From the NCBI RefSeq assembly GCF_031454185.1, contig NZ_JAVDQI010000008.1:1-64000 (forward strand): a stretch of DNA of 64,000 nucleotides, in the 5' to 3' direction. Origin of the DNA: Methanococcoides alaskense. Its GTDB lineage: Archaea; Halobacteriota; Methanosarcinia; Methanosarcinales; Methanosarcinaceae. Under the pieces are notes generated by a model. That model worked only from the letters and a program-made list of their open reading frames with translations, was not told where the DNA came from and did not search any database. The position numbers and the translations under genes were made by a program. Shown piece by piece: positions 44,050 through 52,828 of the stretch. Each line of letters begins with the position of its first letter. Position 1 is the first letter of the stretch.

Positions 44050-44790
44050 TCATTTTACCTCGTTCATATCTGTTTTTGTAGACTCGTAATCGATTGGAGA
44101 TGAATTGAATCCTTTGACTATCAGCCATACCGCAAAAACCATTTCTTGCAAGGCCAATGGAAAAGCTAAAAGGATCGAGGTCGTCGAGAAAGGACTGAAA
44201 AGGCCGAACATACCTAACAAGCCTGCTGTTAGCATCAACGGGACTCCAATAAGACCCCAGACTGATATAGACCGTGGAACGAGCTTTGATCGATATAATG
44301 AATAATTCAAGATCAGAGCAGTTAGGCTAAAAACAATCATGGATCCAATCAGATTGGTCCAATCGTGTACTGCTATCAATAAAGTGCCAAAAATTTGAAA
44401 ATAGAAAACATCTGGAGATGCTGATTGTACATATTCCTGACTTAATGTCAATAGTGATAGGAGGCTGATCACACCAACAATAAACGGTATAGCCTCACAT
44501 ATCCTGGCTACAACATACCCAAGAGCTATACTTTCATTATGCTTTTTTAAGATGGGAAAGATCACAACTGCAATGCCAAGAAATGCACCGGCACAAATTA
44601 ACTCAAGGACCGTTCCTATTATCACCTGGTTTTCATTTGCAGAAACATTAATAAGATAATCTGGGGCATTCAGAATAGATTCTAAGAAAACAACACTTAG
44701 TATGCCCGCAACTGTCGAAGTTATGAACAATAATCCCACAATAATTGCGTTCTTTCTGTATGAATTCATTTTTTCATCATTTTCTTCCAT
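44050..44790 (-). CDS. DUF4386 family membrane protein
   Basis: The 246-aa protein has six or seven spans. It starts MEENDEKMNSYRKNAIIVGL, with TVLELICAGAFLGIAVVIFPILKKHNESIALGYVVARICEA and LYRSKLVPRSISVWGLIG, the DUF4386 pattern. The function is unknown. It is a paralogue of 47991-48743 (near-identical N-terminus and closely similar leader) and more distantly of 46099-46833. A conserved hairpin (44801-44822) precedes the start. Confidence 0.82.
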   Translation of the reverse strand: MEENDEKMNSYRKNAIIVGLLFITSTVAGILSVVFLESILNAPDYLINVSANENQVIIGTVLELICAGAFLGIAVVIFPILKKHNESIALGYVVARICEAIPFIVGVISLLSLLTLSQEYVQSASPDVFYFQIFGTLLIAVHDWTNLIGSMIVFSLTALILNYSLYRSKLVPRSISVWGLIGVPLMLTAGLLGMFGLFSPFSTTSILLAFPLALQEMVFAVWLIVKGFNSSPIDYESTKTDMNEVK

Positions 44791-44800
44791 CTAACACCAC

Positions 44801-44822
44801 ATCCCCATAATAAAATGGGGAT
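44801..44822 (-). promoter_or_regulatory. Conserved hairpin in the leader of DUF4386 gene 1
   Basis: ATCCCCAT and ATGGGGAT are a perfect 8-bp inverted repeat with a 6-nt loop, 10 nt upstream of the start codon. The same structure precedes the paralogue at 48754-48775. It could be an operator or an RNA hairpin affecting translation. Confidence 0.5.
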
Positions 44823-44884
44823 TATTGACTATTTAACATTTTTGGGTGTGTTCGGCTTTGTAGAAATCTAATGTTGTACTTCTT

Positions 44885-45040
44885 TTGGTTGCAAATCTCA
44901 AACTCATTGAATACGTGCCAGAATGGCTTTTTAAAAGCTTGACCATTGTGTACGTGATGGCCTATTTGCTGATCCCGCTAGCGTCCTGAGTAGCTGGCCT
45001 GCTTATCGAAAGTCTGCTGAAGATTGTTTTTGATATATGA
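44885..45040 (+). pseudogene. Degenerate copy of the 3' end of the 41564-42562 gene
   Basis: The frame reads LVANLKLIEYVPEWLFKSLT and on to LLIPLAS, then an in-frame TGA, then VAGLLIESLLKIVFDI. It mirrors the last 50 residues of the hypothetical membrane protein 2.4 kb upstream. No start and no 5' part are present. An IS-end-like sequence (GGCTTTGTAGAAATCT, 44854-44869) lies 15 bp before it, which suggests truncation by transposition. Confidence 0.75.
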
Positions 45041-45129
45041 TGATGATGGATAAAACTCCCATACAATAAGTCACGTTCAACAAATATTAAGTATTCAAAA
45101 CCTAATTTTACAAAGGGGAGTGATATTAA

Positions 45130-45396
45130 ATGGAAGAAAAAGATATAAAATTATTACGTGCCCAGGAACGAGTGAAGGAACTTAAAGGGTTCTACAACCA
45201 TCTAATAATATACTCGGTGATCATGGCCATACTATTTTTTATTGACTATTCTGATGGAGGAAACTGGTGGGTTCACTGGCCGATCATTGGATGGGGAATC
45301 TTTGTAGTGATACAAGGAATTGGTGTGAGCAAAATCGGTAAAGGTTGGGAAGATAAAAAGATTAAAGAGATTATGGAAAAAGAAGAAAAGAAATGA
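45130..45396 (+). CDS. 2TM-domain protein (88 aa)
   Basis: The protein begins MEEKDIKLLRAQERVKELKG and has two hydrophobic spans around an aromatic loop (GGNWWVHWPIIGWGIFVV), then a basic/acidic coiled tail. This is the 2TM domain (PF13239-like), often found with histidine kinases or alone. GGGGAGTGAT precedes the ATG. It probably stands alone. Confidence 0.75.
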   Translation: MEEKDIKLLRAQERVKELKGFYNHLIIYSVIMAILFFIDYSDGGNWWVHWPIIGWGIFVVIQGIGVSKIGKGWEDKKIKEIMEKEEKK

Positions 45397-45438
45397 ACTC
45401 CCCTTTCTTGCATTTCCTTTCTTTTTTGTTTATCTCCT

Positions 45439-45942
45439 TTAACGAAATCTCCCAGCTATTATCTCCGGCAGATCGTCACGATTAGCCTCATCAACCGTCA
45501 GAACCTCGAACTCCTCCCTTATCCTCTGCGCCAGTGGATGCTTGCTCGATCTATGCAGCACAGCAAGTATCGGCCTGTCCGAATCAAGCACTTCCTCCAC
45601 GACCCGAACGAAGTTATCAGACTTCAACTCCATGGGGCCGACCTCATCTATAACCACAAAATCACAACTAAGGGCATCCCTGATCGCCTCTGCACCTATA
45701 CTGTCAAGGTCTTCAAGGTTCACATGATATTTCCCCAGCTTCGGGCCAGTGCATTTGACATGGCTTAGGATACCTTTCCTGCCTGTATCTATATCCTCTA
45801 TCGAAAATCCCTGGCGTTTATCGTCCACAAGCATCTCTGCGGCCCGGATGCCACAGGCTTTTAGATCAAGTTTCTCCACAGCCCTTGCTAGTATCGTTGA
45901 TTTCCCCACACCGGGCTTTCCTGTTACCGCTATTCGAAGCAT
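45439..45942 (-). CDS. THEP1-family nucleoside-triphosphatase
   Basis: The 167-aa P-loop NTPase has Walker A GKPGVGKST at residues 8-16 and Walker B FVVIDEVGPMELKS at about 95-108, the EVGPMEL stretch being the THEP1 hallmark. It hydrolyses NTPs in vitro in related archaea; the cellular role is unclear. It is complete, with a short T-rich region after it. Confidence 0.9.
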   Translation of the reverse strand: MLRIAVTGKPGVGKSTILARAVEKLDLKACGIRAAEMLVDDKRQGFSIEDIDTGRKGILSHVKCTGPKLGKYHVNLEDLDSIGAEAIRDALSCDFVVIDEVGPMELKSDNFVRVVEEVLDSDRPILAVLHRSSKHPLAQRIREEFEVLTVDEANRDDLPEIIAGRFR

Positions 45943-46098
45943 CTGGAATCTCTCCTATATGGAAAAGATGAGTTGAGTGGTATTAAGCTGAATTGGTTTC
46001 GGTCTGTCTTATATTTTAGGTTTATTGATATGCGTTGTCGTGCAGATCTTGGCATATCTTCTTCTGTAATCCATTCATGTCGATGTTTTCTTTTTTAT

Positions 46099-46833
46099 TC
46101 AGGAAGCTTCTTCTATGTGGTTATCTCCTTGTTGGACATTTATCCCTTTAAACAAAAGCCATATACCAATTATTATTTCAAAAAGACCGCTCGGTGCCCA
46201 AAAAATGACTTGATTTATCGGCATCGTTGCGTATTCGGGTGCAAGAATATACATTAAGGCGTGAATGAAAATAAGCGCAAATGAAAAGATTCCAAAACTG
46301 GCTAATATCCTTGGTATATATTTCGATTTGAAAAACAAATAAGAAAATAGCATCATGTCCATGCCAAGAAATACCATGGGAATAGAATATAGTGCAGTAT
46401 GTTCGTTGAGAAGAAATCCGACAGGGACCTGCAACTGCTCTGGTGTAAATACTGCTACATATACGTCTCCATTTAAAAACTGCAAAGCAATAAAAGAGAC
46501 AAGCACAATAGCAGCCGCCATAGTCGCTTCTACCAACTTCCAAAGAAGTGCAAGCAAAGCAAGGTTCTTGTTTACCGGTTTGAGTATAATATAAAGAGCC
46601 AGGGCCAATACGATCAAGCCAGCAGACATGATCAGTTCGATAGTAATACCAATACGAAATAGCAACTGATTGGCCACAATATTATTGGCTGTAGCTATGA
46701 CATTTTCTGCAACAATAAGTTTGGAGAGCACAAAGGTCCAGTTAAGGAAGGGAACTAATAAGCTAAATAGGAACATGAAACCTGCGACTCTTACAGCTTT
46801 ACGTTGTGATGTATCGGTGATATTGTTTGTCAT
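46099..46833 (-). CDS. DUF4386 family membrane protein
   Basis: The 244-aa protein has six or seven spans. It starts MTNNITDTSQRKAVRVAGFM. LLFRIGITIELIMSAGLIVLALALYIILKPVN, ALLWKLVEATMAA and KYIPRILASFGIFSFAL follow the DUF4386 layout. It is more distant from the two near-identical paralogues on either side. Family function is unknown. Confidence 0.75.
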   Translation of the reverse strand: MTNNITDTSQRKAVRVAGFMFLFSLLVPFLNWTFVLSKLIVAENVIATANNIVANQLLFRIGITIELIMSAGLIVLALALYIILKPVNKNLALLALLWKLVEATMAAAIVLVSFIALQFLNGDVYVAVFTPEQLQVPVGFLLNEHTALYSIPMVFLGMDMMLFSYLFFKSKYIPRILASFGIFSFALIFIHALMYILAPEYATMPINQVIFWAPSGLFEIIIGIWLLFKGINVQQGDNHIEEAS

Positions 46834-46864
46834 TTCAATTCATCCTATTTTACTTTGATCTGGT

Positions 46865-46965
46865 TATTTTATCTCGTTAATATCTGCTTTTTGCAGACCC
46901 GGAATCGATTGCAACTGGATTGAATCCTTTAACGATAATATTTAGTCCCTCCATCCTCTTTTTGC
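46865..46965 (-). pseudogene. 3' fragment of a DUF4386 gene
   Basis: The reverse strand reads IIVKGFNPVAIDSGSAKSRY, which aligns with the C-terminal end of the 47991-48743 protein (FKGFNPVAIDSATAKTDVDE). The nucleotides at 46880-46930 are nearly the same as at 48018-48063. The rest of the gene is absent. The CPBP gene starts its stop codon 15-20 bp away, so foreign DNA probably replaced the body of this copy. Confidence 0.7.
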
Positions 46966-46980
46966 ACAATTGATTACAGT

Positions 46981-47814
46981 TCATGTTGCCGTGTCCTGCG
47001 GCGGTTGTCGCACGAAAGTTTTTCCAAACCTCATGATCATGATAGCGGCAGGAATCCACAAGATGACGGCGTAGACCGCATACCACAGCGTCTCGTTCGC
47101 AGGCGAGATCATTAAGGGACTAAGGATAATCAAGAATCCGGTTGAGCTTGCATGTGTGAGCTGAGCGAACAATAGGCTCCCGGTGTTGGAATAGATCCAG
47201 ACCAAGAGAATCCTCATGGCCATCATGGCAACGAACCACATGGCGATAAAGCGGGGCAACCAATATACGCCGTATGTGCTAGCCTCCCACAAGTAGCCAA
47301 CCATCGCGTGCCACGATCCGTGCAAAAGTGCCAGGTAGATCGTGGCGTGCCAAGTACCGAATTTCGTTTCCATCCTTGGGTAAGCGAATCCCATCCATCC
47401 GATTTCCTCAATGAAACCTGCAAGCAGGCCACCGAGGATGCCAAACGCAAAGAAGGTAGGAGCAAAATCCGGGGAAACAAAGGCAGTAAGCGTCCAGAGC
47501 ACCCCGAGGATGAGTGCGGGAAAGATAAGGAGCGCCGCCGCGTACCAGCGTAGGCCAACCCGCCACTTAAGCATCCGCGAAAAGAGATTCCGAAGCCCTG
47601 TCTTGCCATCGACAAGATAGGTCATTGCGATTCCTGCAATCGAGGGTCCAGCCAGCATCAGCGACCCCATGCGCATCGCATCCTCGAAGTCCAGCAGCTC
47701 TCCGCGGAGAAACTTTGGTCCTCCAATCGCAAAACTACTACCCCAGGATATTAAGTAGGCCAAGACGAAGTAGCTGGTAACAGGATAGAGTTGCATCAGG
47801 GGCCTGATCTTCAT
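46981..47814 (-). CDS. CPBP family intramembrane protease-like protein
   Basis: The 277-aa membrane protein has the CPBP/ABI glutamate motif E136-E137 in FIEEIGWMGFAYPRM, and HGSWHA with histidines at 165 and 169. Prokaryotic CPBP proteins are Rce1-like intramembrane proteases, some linked to bacteriocin immunity. Base composition is visibly richer in GC than the DUF4386 genes on both sides, which suggests recent transfer. It interrupts the DUF4386 series next to a truncated DUF4386 3' end. Confidence 0.85.
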   Translation of the reverse strand: MKIRPLMQLYPVTSYFVLAYLISWGSSFAIGGPKFLRGELLDFEDAMRMGSLMLAGPSIAGIAMTYLVDGKTGLRNLFSRMLKWRVGLRWYAAALLIFPALILGVLWTLTAFVSPDFAPTFFAFGILGGLLAGFIEEIGWMGFAYPRMETKFGTWHATIYLALLHGSWHAMVGYLWEASTYGVYWLPRFIAMWFVAMMAMRILLVWIYSNTGSLLFAQLTHASSTGFLIILSPLMISPANETLWYAVYAVILWIPAAIMIMRFGKTFVRQPPQDTAT

Positions 47815-47990
47815 AGTGTTTCCTCTTTCGGGGATTTTAAGGTGCCCATAAACACTTTCTTGCTACTTGTCATTTTAAGCCATAATATTTGAAAAAGCTT
47901 AGGCAGCCCAAAGGTAGTAAAAAGATAGAAGCCTTCTTTTTCATACACAATTGCTTTCATCAGCATTCCTCCAAATTTACTTTGATTTTG

Positions 47991-48743
47991 TCATGTTATC
48001 TCATCTACATCTGTTTTTGCAGTCGCGGAATCGATTGCAACTGGATTGAATCCTTTAAAAATAAGCCATATCGAGAGCATGATTTCAGCCACAGCAATAG
48101 GAAGGGCAAAAATGAGCTCCAATCCCATTTCCGAAATTCCAGTAAACATGTCAATATTACCCAGCATAGAACCAGTTAACAAAGCTATAGCAGCAATAAA
48201 ACCCCATGCCGATATAAATCGTGGAACGAGTTTTGATCGATACAATACAGAATAAAGCATCAAGGATCCTAAAACAAAAACGATATGATAGATCAGTCCT
48301 TGTGTGCCGGCCCAATGATCTACTGACTGTATTGAGCTGCCTATGTATTGAAAATATGAAGCATCCACACTTCCTTTATTCAAATAATCCTGACTTAAAT
48401 TAACCAGTAAAAGCTTACTGATATAAGCAACACTTAAGAGTGCAGCCTCAAACAATCTGAAACCGACATACCCCAGGGCTAAGGCTTCATTGTGTTTTTT
48501 TAAGATGGGAAACAAGAATACTGATAAGAGAACTACTGCAGGAACACCTGTAAACTCTAGCAGTATTCCAATTATCACAACTGTTTTGTTTGGATAAGCA
48601 TTATCCAGATAATCCGGAGAATCCAGAATGGGTTTGTAAAGAGCTTCTCCAATAAAAAGCATAACAATCGCAAATATAAACAATACACCCACAATAATTG
48701 CTGTCTTTCTGTATGAATTCATTTTTTCATCTTTTTCTTCCAT
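47991..48743 (-). CDS. DUF4386 family membrane protein
   Basis: The 250-aa paralogue of 44050-44790 starts MEEKDEKMNSYRKTAIIVGV and has FLFPILKKHNEALALGYVGFRLFEAA and LYRSKLVPRFISAWGFIAAI. The leader hairpin (48754-48775) and about 80 bp of upstream DNA are shared with the paralogue, so the duplication included the promoter. Function is unknown. Confidence 0.82.
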   Translation of the reverse strand: MEEKDEKMNSYRKTAIIVGVLFIFAIVMLFIGEALYKPILDSPDYLDNAYPNKTVVIIGILLEFTGVPAVVLLSVFLFPILKKHNEALALGYVGFRLFEAALLSVAYISKLLLVNLSQDYLNKGSVDASYFQYIGSSIQSVDHWAGTQGLIYHIVFVLGSLMLYSVLYRSKLVPRFISAWGFIAAIALLTGSMLGNIDMFTGISEMGLELIFALPIAVAEIMLSIWLIFKGFNPVAIDSATAKTDVDEIT

Positions 48744-48753
48744 CTAACACCAC

Positions 48754-48775
48754 ATCCCCGTAATAAAATGGGGAT
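48754..48775 (-). promoter_or_regulatory. Conserved hairpin in the leader of DUF4386 gene 2
   Basis: ATCCCCGT...ATGGGGAT is an 8-bp stem with one G-T pair, 10 nt upstream of the start. It is the counterpart of 44801-44822. The substitution keeps pairing in one strand's RNA, which hints at an RNA structure. Confidence 0.5.
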
Positions 48776-48960
48776 GATTCACTATATAATATTTTTGGAT
48801 GTGTTTGACTTTGTAGAGATCCAGCTACTATAAAATGTCAGGACATCTTTATGAGAGGTTTTACGAACGGATATATTAGATTCGTAGTATACTATCTTAA
48901 GAATGTTACGCTGTCCTTAAATAGAAAGAATAAGATACTTTAAATGGGGAGGTAATAAAT

Positions 48961-49146
48961 ATGACATATAAATTAGCATGTGCAGATGTAGGGGTCGCTT
49001 GTCCTTTTGTTGCTGAAGGAGAAACCATGGATGAAATGATGGAAGCTGCTGTAAAGCACGTCAAAGCAGAACATGGTTATACCGATGAACAAATAAATGA
49101 TCCTGCAACTCAAAAAGAAATTAAAGCAGCAATCAAACAAGAATAA
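48961..49146 (+). CDS. DUF1059 family small protein
   Basis: The 61-aa protein begins MTYKLACADVGVACPFVAEG. The two cysteines and the segment MEAAVKHVKAEHGYTDEQI (with H in VKHVKAEHG) are the DUF1059 signature of a small metal-binding or stress-related protein. GGGGAGG precedes the ATG by 7 nt. It stands alone. Confidence 0.82.
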   Translation: MTYKLACADVGVACPFVAEGETMDEMMEAAVKHVKAEHGYTDEQINDPATQKEIKAAIKQE

Positions 49147-49499
49147 CATCAAATGTTGTAAAGCGGGGTGACTTGCTCATAACAGGTAAGTCATTTCCGA
49201 ATACAAATCGTTTTTAATTCAACTTTCCATTTTATACTCTTTCACTACCCTACACTTATTAGATTCATCAATAACCAATCAAATGAAGTAAACAATACAG
49301 ATCGTTTGAGTAACTTCTTTTTTCCGTTATTTAATTAAAAAAGCCTGTGGCAACAGAGGGGATTTATTCGTTTTAAATTATTGTGTTAGAATAAAATTGA
49401 AAGTAGGTTTTCTACAGGGCCCAAATAATAAGAAAATCAAAAAATTTTAATACTTTAATTATCAAAATTGGGTATACATTAAATGAAGGGGAAACAAAA
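49147..49499. other. Intergenic region with an IS-end remnant
   Basis: No gene is seen. TTTTCTACAGGGCC at 49405-49418 is a right-end-like copy of the IS5-type terminal repeat. The next 80 bp are AT-rich and include the promoter and the AAGGGG ribosome-binding site for the following gene. Confidence 0.45.
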
Positions 49500-50300
49500 A
49501 TGGAAAGAGATCATAGAATTACAATGATCAAGATCATCGTACTAGTAACTTTTTTGGCAATGGCTATTATCAATGCACTGGCTAATATTCTCCCTATCAA
49601 TGGGATCACCACTGGTCAAATTTCAGAATCCTACCCTAATCTTTTTGCTCCGGCGGGACTGAAGTTTGCAATTTGGGGACTCATATATCTGTTATTGGCG
49701 GGGTATACACTGTACCTGCTTGGCATTTTTCAAGGCAACACAAATACTGTTAAGACCGAGCTATTACGTAAAACTGGAATACTATTTTCAATTTCTTCCA
49801 TTGCCAATGCAACCTGGATATTCTCATGGCACTATCAGCTAATCCCACTATCTATGTTACTGATGGTTGTGATCCTTGTTTGCCTTATTTTGATAAATCA
49901 GACGACAAACAATGAACAGCTCTCTAAAAAAGAATATTTTTTTATAAGACTTCCATTTAGCGTGTACTTTGGATGGATTACAGTGGCAACCATTGCTAAT
50001 GCTACTGTACTTCTTGTCAGTTTAGGCTGGAAAGGGTTTGGTTTAACTGAGGCAAACTGGGCTGTTATAATGATCTTTGTTGGACTCATTATTGGAGTTG
50101 CAACAATGCTAAAGAACAGAGATATTGCATACGGACTTGTCATTGTTTGGGCTTATGCAGGAATATTACTAAAGCACATGTCACCTGAAGGATTTGGATA
50201 CCAATATCCCGCAGTTATCACTATCACGACTGTTTGTATCTTTTTATTAGCTCTTACCGAGGTATATCTTTTAATTTCAAAACGGAAAAAGATAATTTGA
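49500..50300 (+). CDS. TspO/MBR-like multi-span membrane protein
   Basis: The 266-aa protein has about seven spans. Tryptophan-containing motifs FAPAGLKFAIWGLIYLLLAG and SIANATWIFSWHYQ resemble the TspO/MBR family (xxPxxxxxxWxxLY and NxxW), in a longer form common in bacteria and methanogens. The ligand or function is unknown. IS-end-like sequences flank it on both sides (49405-49418 and 50328-50342), and AAATAATA occurs next to each. Confidence 0.65.
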   Translation: MERDHRITMIKIIVLVTFLAMAIINALANILPINGITTGQISESYPNLFAPAGLKFAIWGLIYLLLAGYTLYLLGIFQGNTNTVKTELLRKTGILFSISSIANATWIFSWHYQLIPLSMLLMVVILVCLILINQTTNNEQLSKKEYFFIRLPFSVYFGWITVATIANATVLLVSLGWKGFGLTEANWAVIMIFVGLIIGVATMLKNRDIAYGLVIVWAYAGILLKHMSPEGFGYQYPAVITITTVCIFLLALTEVYLLISKRKKII

Positions 50301-50327
50301 AATATATGTACAAAATAAAAAATAATA

Positions 50328-50453
50328 GGCTCTGTAGAAATCACCTAAATTCAAGGACAATGAAAAATAGTATATTATTTAAAAAGTTGTCAATGGTAGA
50401 ATTAGGTAAATAGAACAAAAAGAAACTGATTTTGATAGTTAATCTACAGAACC
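50328..50453. mobile_element. MITE-like 126-bp remnant with IS5-like ends
   Basis: The left end is GGCTCTGTAGAAATC and the right end AATCTACAGAACC, with an AT-rich non-coding interior. It matches the ends of the IS at 11770-12769. It abuts the truncated reading frame at 50466. Confidence 0.6.
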
Positions 50454-50465
50454 GCTCTTTATACT

Positions 50466-50980
50466 TATGAAAATGGAAAGACCAAATCAAGCCGTTCAAC
50501 TTCTATCATGTTAGGTTTCAGGTTACTGAAGAAGATGGTAAGGCAGTCAAGCCTTTATCTCCTTTCTCAAATGATCTTCAGATTATTGTTTATGAACCGT
50601 TTATTGATTATGCAACTGGAATAATCAAAGAAGGATCTCATTATTTCAAGTCATTGAGCAGGACAATTATGCAGTATATGGAACATCCAGAGCACAAGTT
50701 CGATGGTGATACTGGAATTCATGAAAGAGAACATGTTCATGCTGATGGTGTTGTTTACATTGGAAAAGAAGCTAACAATATTGATGAACAGGAATTGGAT
50801 GTGAAACAGGCTCAGGTATTTGTTGATGAGAAGTTAGTCTATGATTTTACCCTGAATTTCACTCCTGATGCAGCAAGAGATATTGGAATTAAACATAGGA
50901 GTGCTTTGGCTTATTTGAAGAAAAAAGCAAAAGGAGGCAATTTGAACTTTAAGTCAAGGAATGTTAAGAGGATAATGTAA
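50466..50980 (+). pseudogene. 5'-truncated gene of unknown family
   Basis: The frame opens after a TGA at about 50465 without a start codon: KWKDQIKPFNFYHVRFQVTE, then KPLSPFSNDLQIIVYEPFID, down to KAKGGNLNFKSRNVKRIM. An in-frame start is available only later (50654, or a nearby ATG). The high-quality coding signal upstream of any start and the adjacent MITE indicate the C-terminal part of a larger protein. The final RDIGIKHRSALAYLKKKAK looks like a helix-turn-helix-like basic end. The family is not recognised. Confidence 0.55.
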
Positions 50981-51120
50981 ACACTACAATAGAACTATAG
51001 ACCATTTTGAATAAACCTAAAGGAAATTAATATATTTGAAGCTTCATCGTTATTTAGTGAAAAACGTTGTATTGCAGTAAATCCGGCTAACCACAAAGAA
51101 GGGCCTTATTAGGCACTTTC

Positions 51121-51921
51121 TTAATCATGTTTTGGAATTGTGAAACCGTACTGCTGCAATATTGAGCTACCTTTTTCTCCCGTAACAAAATCGACGAACC
51201 TCTGAGACTCTTTCTGGTGTTGGGTTGATGTAACTACAGCTATGGGATAATGAATAGTTTCACTCATCGGTACAGAAGTTATCAATTCTATGGCATCTGG
51301 TTTTGCAATCTTGACATCTGTCATGAAGACAAATCCGGCATCAACTTCTCCTCTCTCTACATGAACCATTGCGTTTTTTACTGTGTCACCTATTATCATC
51401 TTATTTTGCACGCTATTCCATAGGCCTTTTTCAATCAGCGATTGCTTTGCATATTTACCCACTGTTGAAGCCTCTGTATCTGTGAACGCTATCCTTTTTA
51501 CTTCAGTCTTTGAAAGGTCCCCCATTGTTGTTAGGTTGAGGACATTACCTTTTGGAACTATTATTACAAGGTAGCTACCTGCAAAGTTTTTCCGGGAATC
51601 GTTGTAAACGAATCCATCAGAAGCCAGAATATCCATTTGAACTCTATCTGCTGGAGCATACACATCTATAGGTGCCCCTCCTTCAATTTGCATCCTTAGA
51701 GAACCAGCATTTGCAAAGTTCATTATGACATCTAGATCAGGATTTTCAGCCTCAAACTCTTCTTCCATATCTGTGAAAACTTCAGTCAACACCGCTGATG
51801 CAGATATGATGATGGAGGTAGGTGTATGTTCGTCATTATTCGAATTAATTAAGAAAGCCGAAAGAAATATGACAATGATGATTGCTGTGGCAACCATTAA
51901 TGTTTGATTTCTTTTATTCAT
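51121..51921 (-). CDS. modA: Molybdate-binding protein ModA-like, membrane-anchored
   Basis: From ATG 51921 (MNKRNQTLMVATAIIIVIFL) the protein has 266 aa; AAGGTG just upstream supports this start over the ATG five codons earlier. A signal anchor is followed by the ModA pattern: IIISASAVLTEVFTDMEEEF, NFANAGSLRMQIEGGAPIDV, YAPADRVQMDIL and GEVDAGFVFMTD. It binds molybdate or tungstate outside the cell. No modB or modC is adjacent, so it must work with a permease encoded elsewhere or be an orphan. Confidence 0.88.
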   Translation of the reverse strand: MNKRNQTLMVATAIIIVIFLSAFLINSNNDEHTPTSIIISASAVLTEVFTDMEEEFEAENPDLDVIMNFANAGSLRMQIEGGAPIDVYAPADRVQMDILASDGFVYNDSRKNFAGSYLVIIVPKGNVLNLTTMGDLSKTEVKRIAFTDTEASTVGKYAKQSLIEKGLWNSVQNKMIIGDTVKNAMVHVERGEVDAGFVFMTDVKIAKPDAIELITSVPMSETIHYPIAVVTSTQHQKESQRFVDFVTGEKGSSILQQYGFTIPKHD

Positions 51922-52220
51922 AAAAAGCACCTTCATTTCATATACTTATAGCATAGGGATTAAAATTTTATTCATCAGACTCCATACTTTATTTCTATAA
52001 ATGATATCAATAGCGTTATGTTCAACTGAACCGAACGATAATTGGTAACTATGCAGTAGTATATAAAATTTTTGAATTGTATCTATAATTATATAAAATT
52101 CAGAGGCTCCTTTAATGTAACTTATATGAATATATATGGAAGTTACTAGACAAACTAGAAAATGAGTAGAATATCAAATATTCATAAAGTTATAATTGTT
52201 AATCTAGCGTACAAAAAATA

Positions 52221-52555
52221 CGAGTTACCTATTACCCCGAATGATTGTGCGAGGGATAAGATTCCAACTCGAAGAATTATTAATGATCTATAATTAGAAC
52301 CTACACATTTCCGATCATAATTCTCCACCCTCGCAAATCGTTTTAATACTAAAATTTCTCATCAACCCATAACTTATAATGACAAAATCTTTTTCGAGTA
52401 AGATATTATGTCAAACCAGATATCAGTCTCGATGATATTATGTTATCTTAATATGGTTGTGAGCCAATATATAGGCTCATTCAACCACTTTAAATATGGG
52501 GTATATTTTGTGTCGGACTGCATCCGTACGATTCTCTATGGGTCTCTAAATCACT
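52221..52555. repeat. Composite repeat copy A (R2-P-Q)
   Basis: Three blocks follow in order. R2 is the tRNA-3'-like repeat (52221-52285). P is CTCCACCCTCGCAAATCGTT plus TTAATACTAAAA at about 52317-52354, identical to the mgtE promoter at 59692-59730. Q, about 140 bp (52419-52556), contains TGTGAGCC...GGCTCA and CTCTATGGGTCTCTAAATCA. Copies B (55845-56070) and C (59473-59730) share P and Q. Confidence 0.75.
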
Positions 52556-52697
52556 CAGACAATGGTTTGTTGAAGTCGTAGGGTCATAAGTCATTATCAT
52601 ATGTAGTAACCACTCCCACGTACTGATTTTTCGAAGAAGTATAATTTATAGACATCTCAGTAAATGTGTATTATATTTTGTAAGTAAGGTACATTTA

Positions 52698-52766
52698 ATG
52701 CCCTATACCGAGTGGAAGAAGATGGGTTTCTCTAAAGGTACATTAAATATATCACACGACAATTAA
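52698..52766 (+). pseudogene. Short Cas1-like remnant before the pentapeptide gene
   Basis: ATG at 52698 opens MPYTEWKKMGFSKGTL, matching residues IDMPYTEWKKMGFSKGTLHY of the larger remnant at 53.5-54.0 kb, then departs and stops. At the DNA level it is a close but diverged copy (for example, CCCTATACCGAGTGG against CCTTACACCGAATGG). It ends about 60 bp before the pentapeptide-repeat gene. Confidence 0.65.
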
Positions 52767-52828
52767 TTCATTTCTGAAAATATTGCCTATGTACGAAAGA
52801 GCTATATCAAAAACTAGCATTTCTCCAA

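Larger units (their letters stand above)
51937..52828. other. 890-bp left boundary of the accessory island
   Basis: No intact gene is seen. It holds AT-rich promoter-like DNA for modA, the composite repeat copy A (52221-52555) and a short Cas1-like remnant (52698-52766). Confidence 0.5.
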
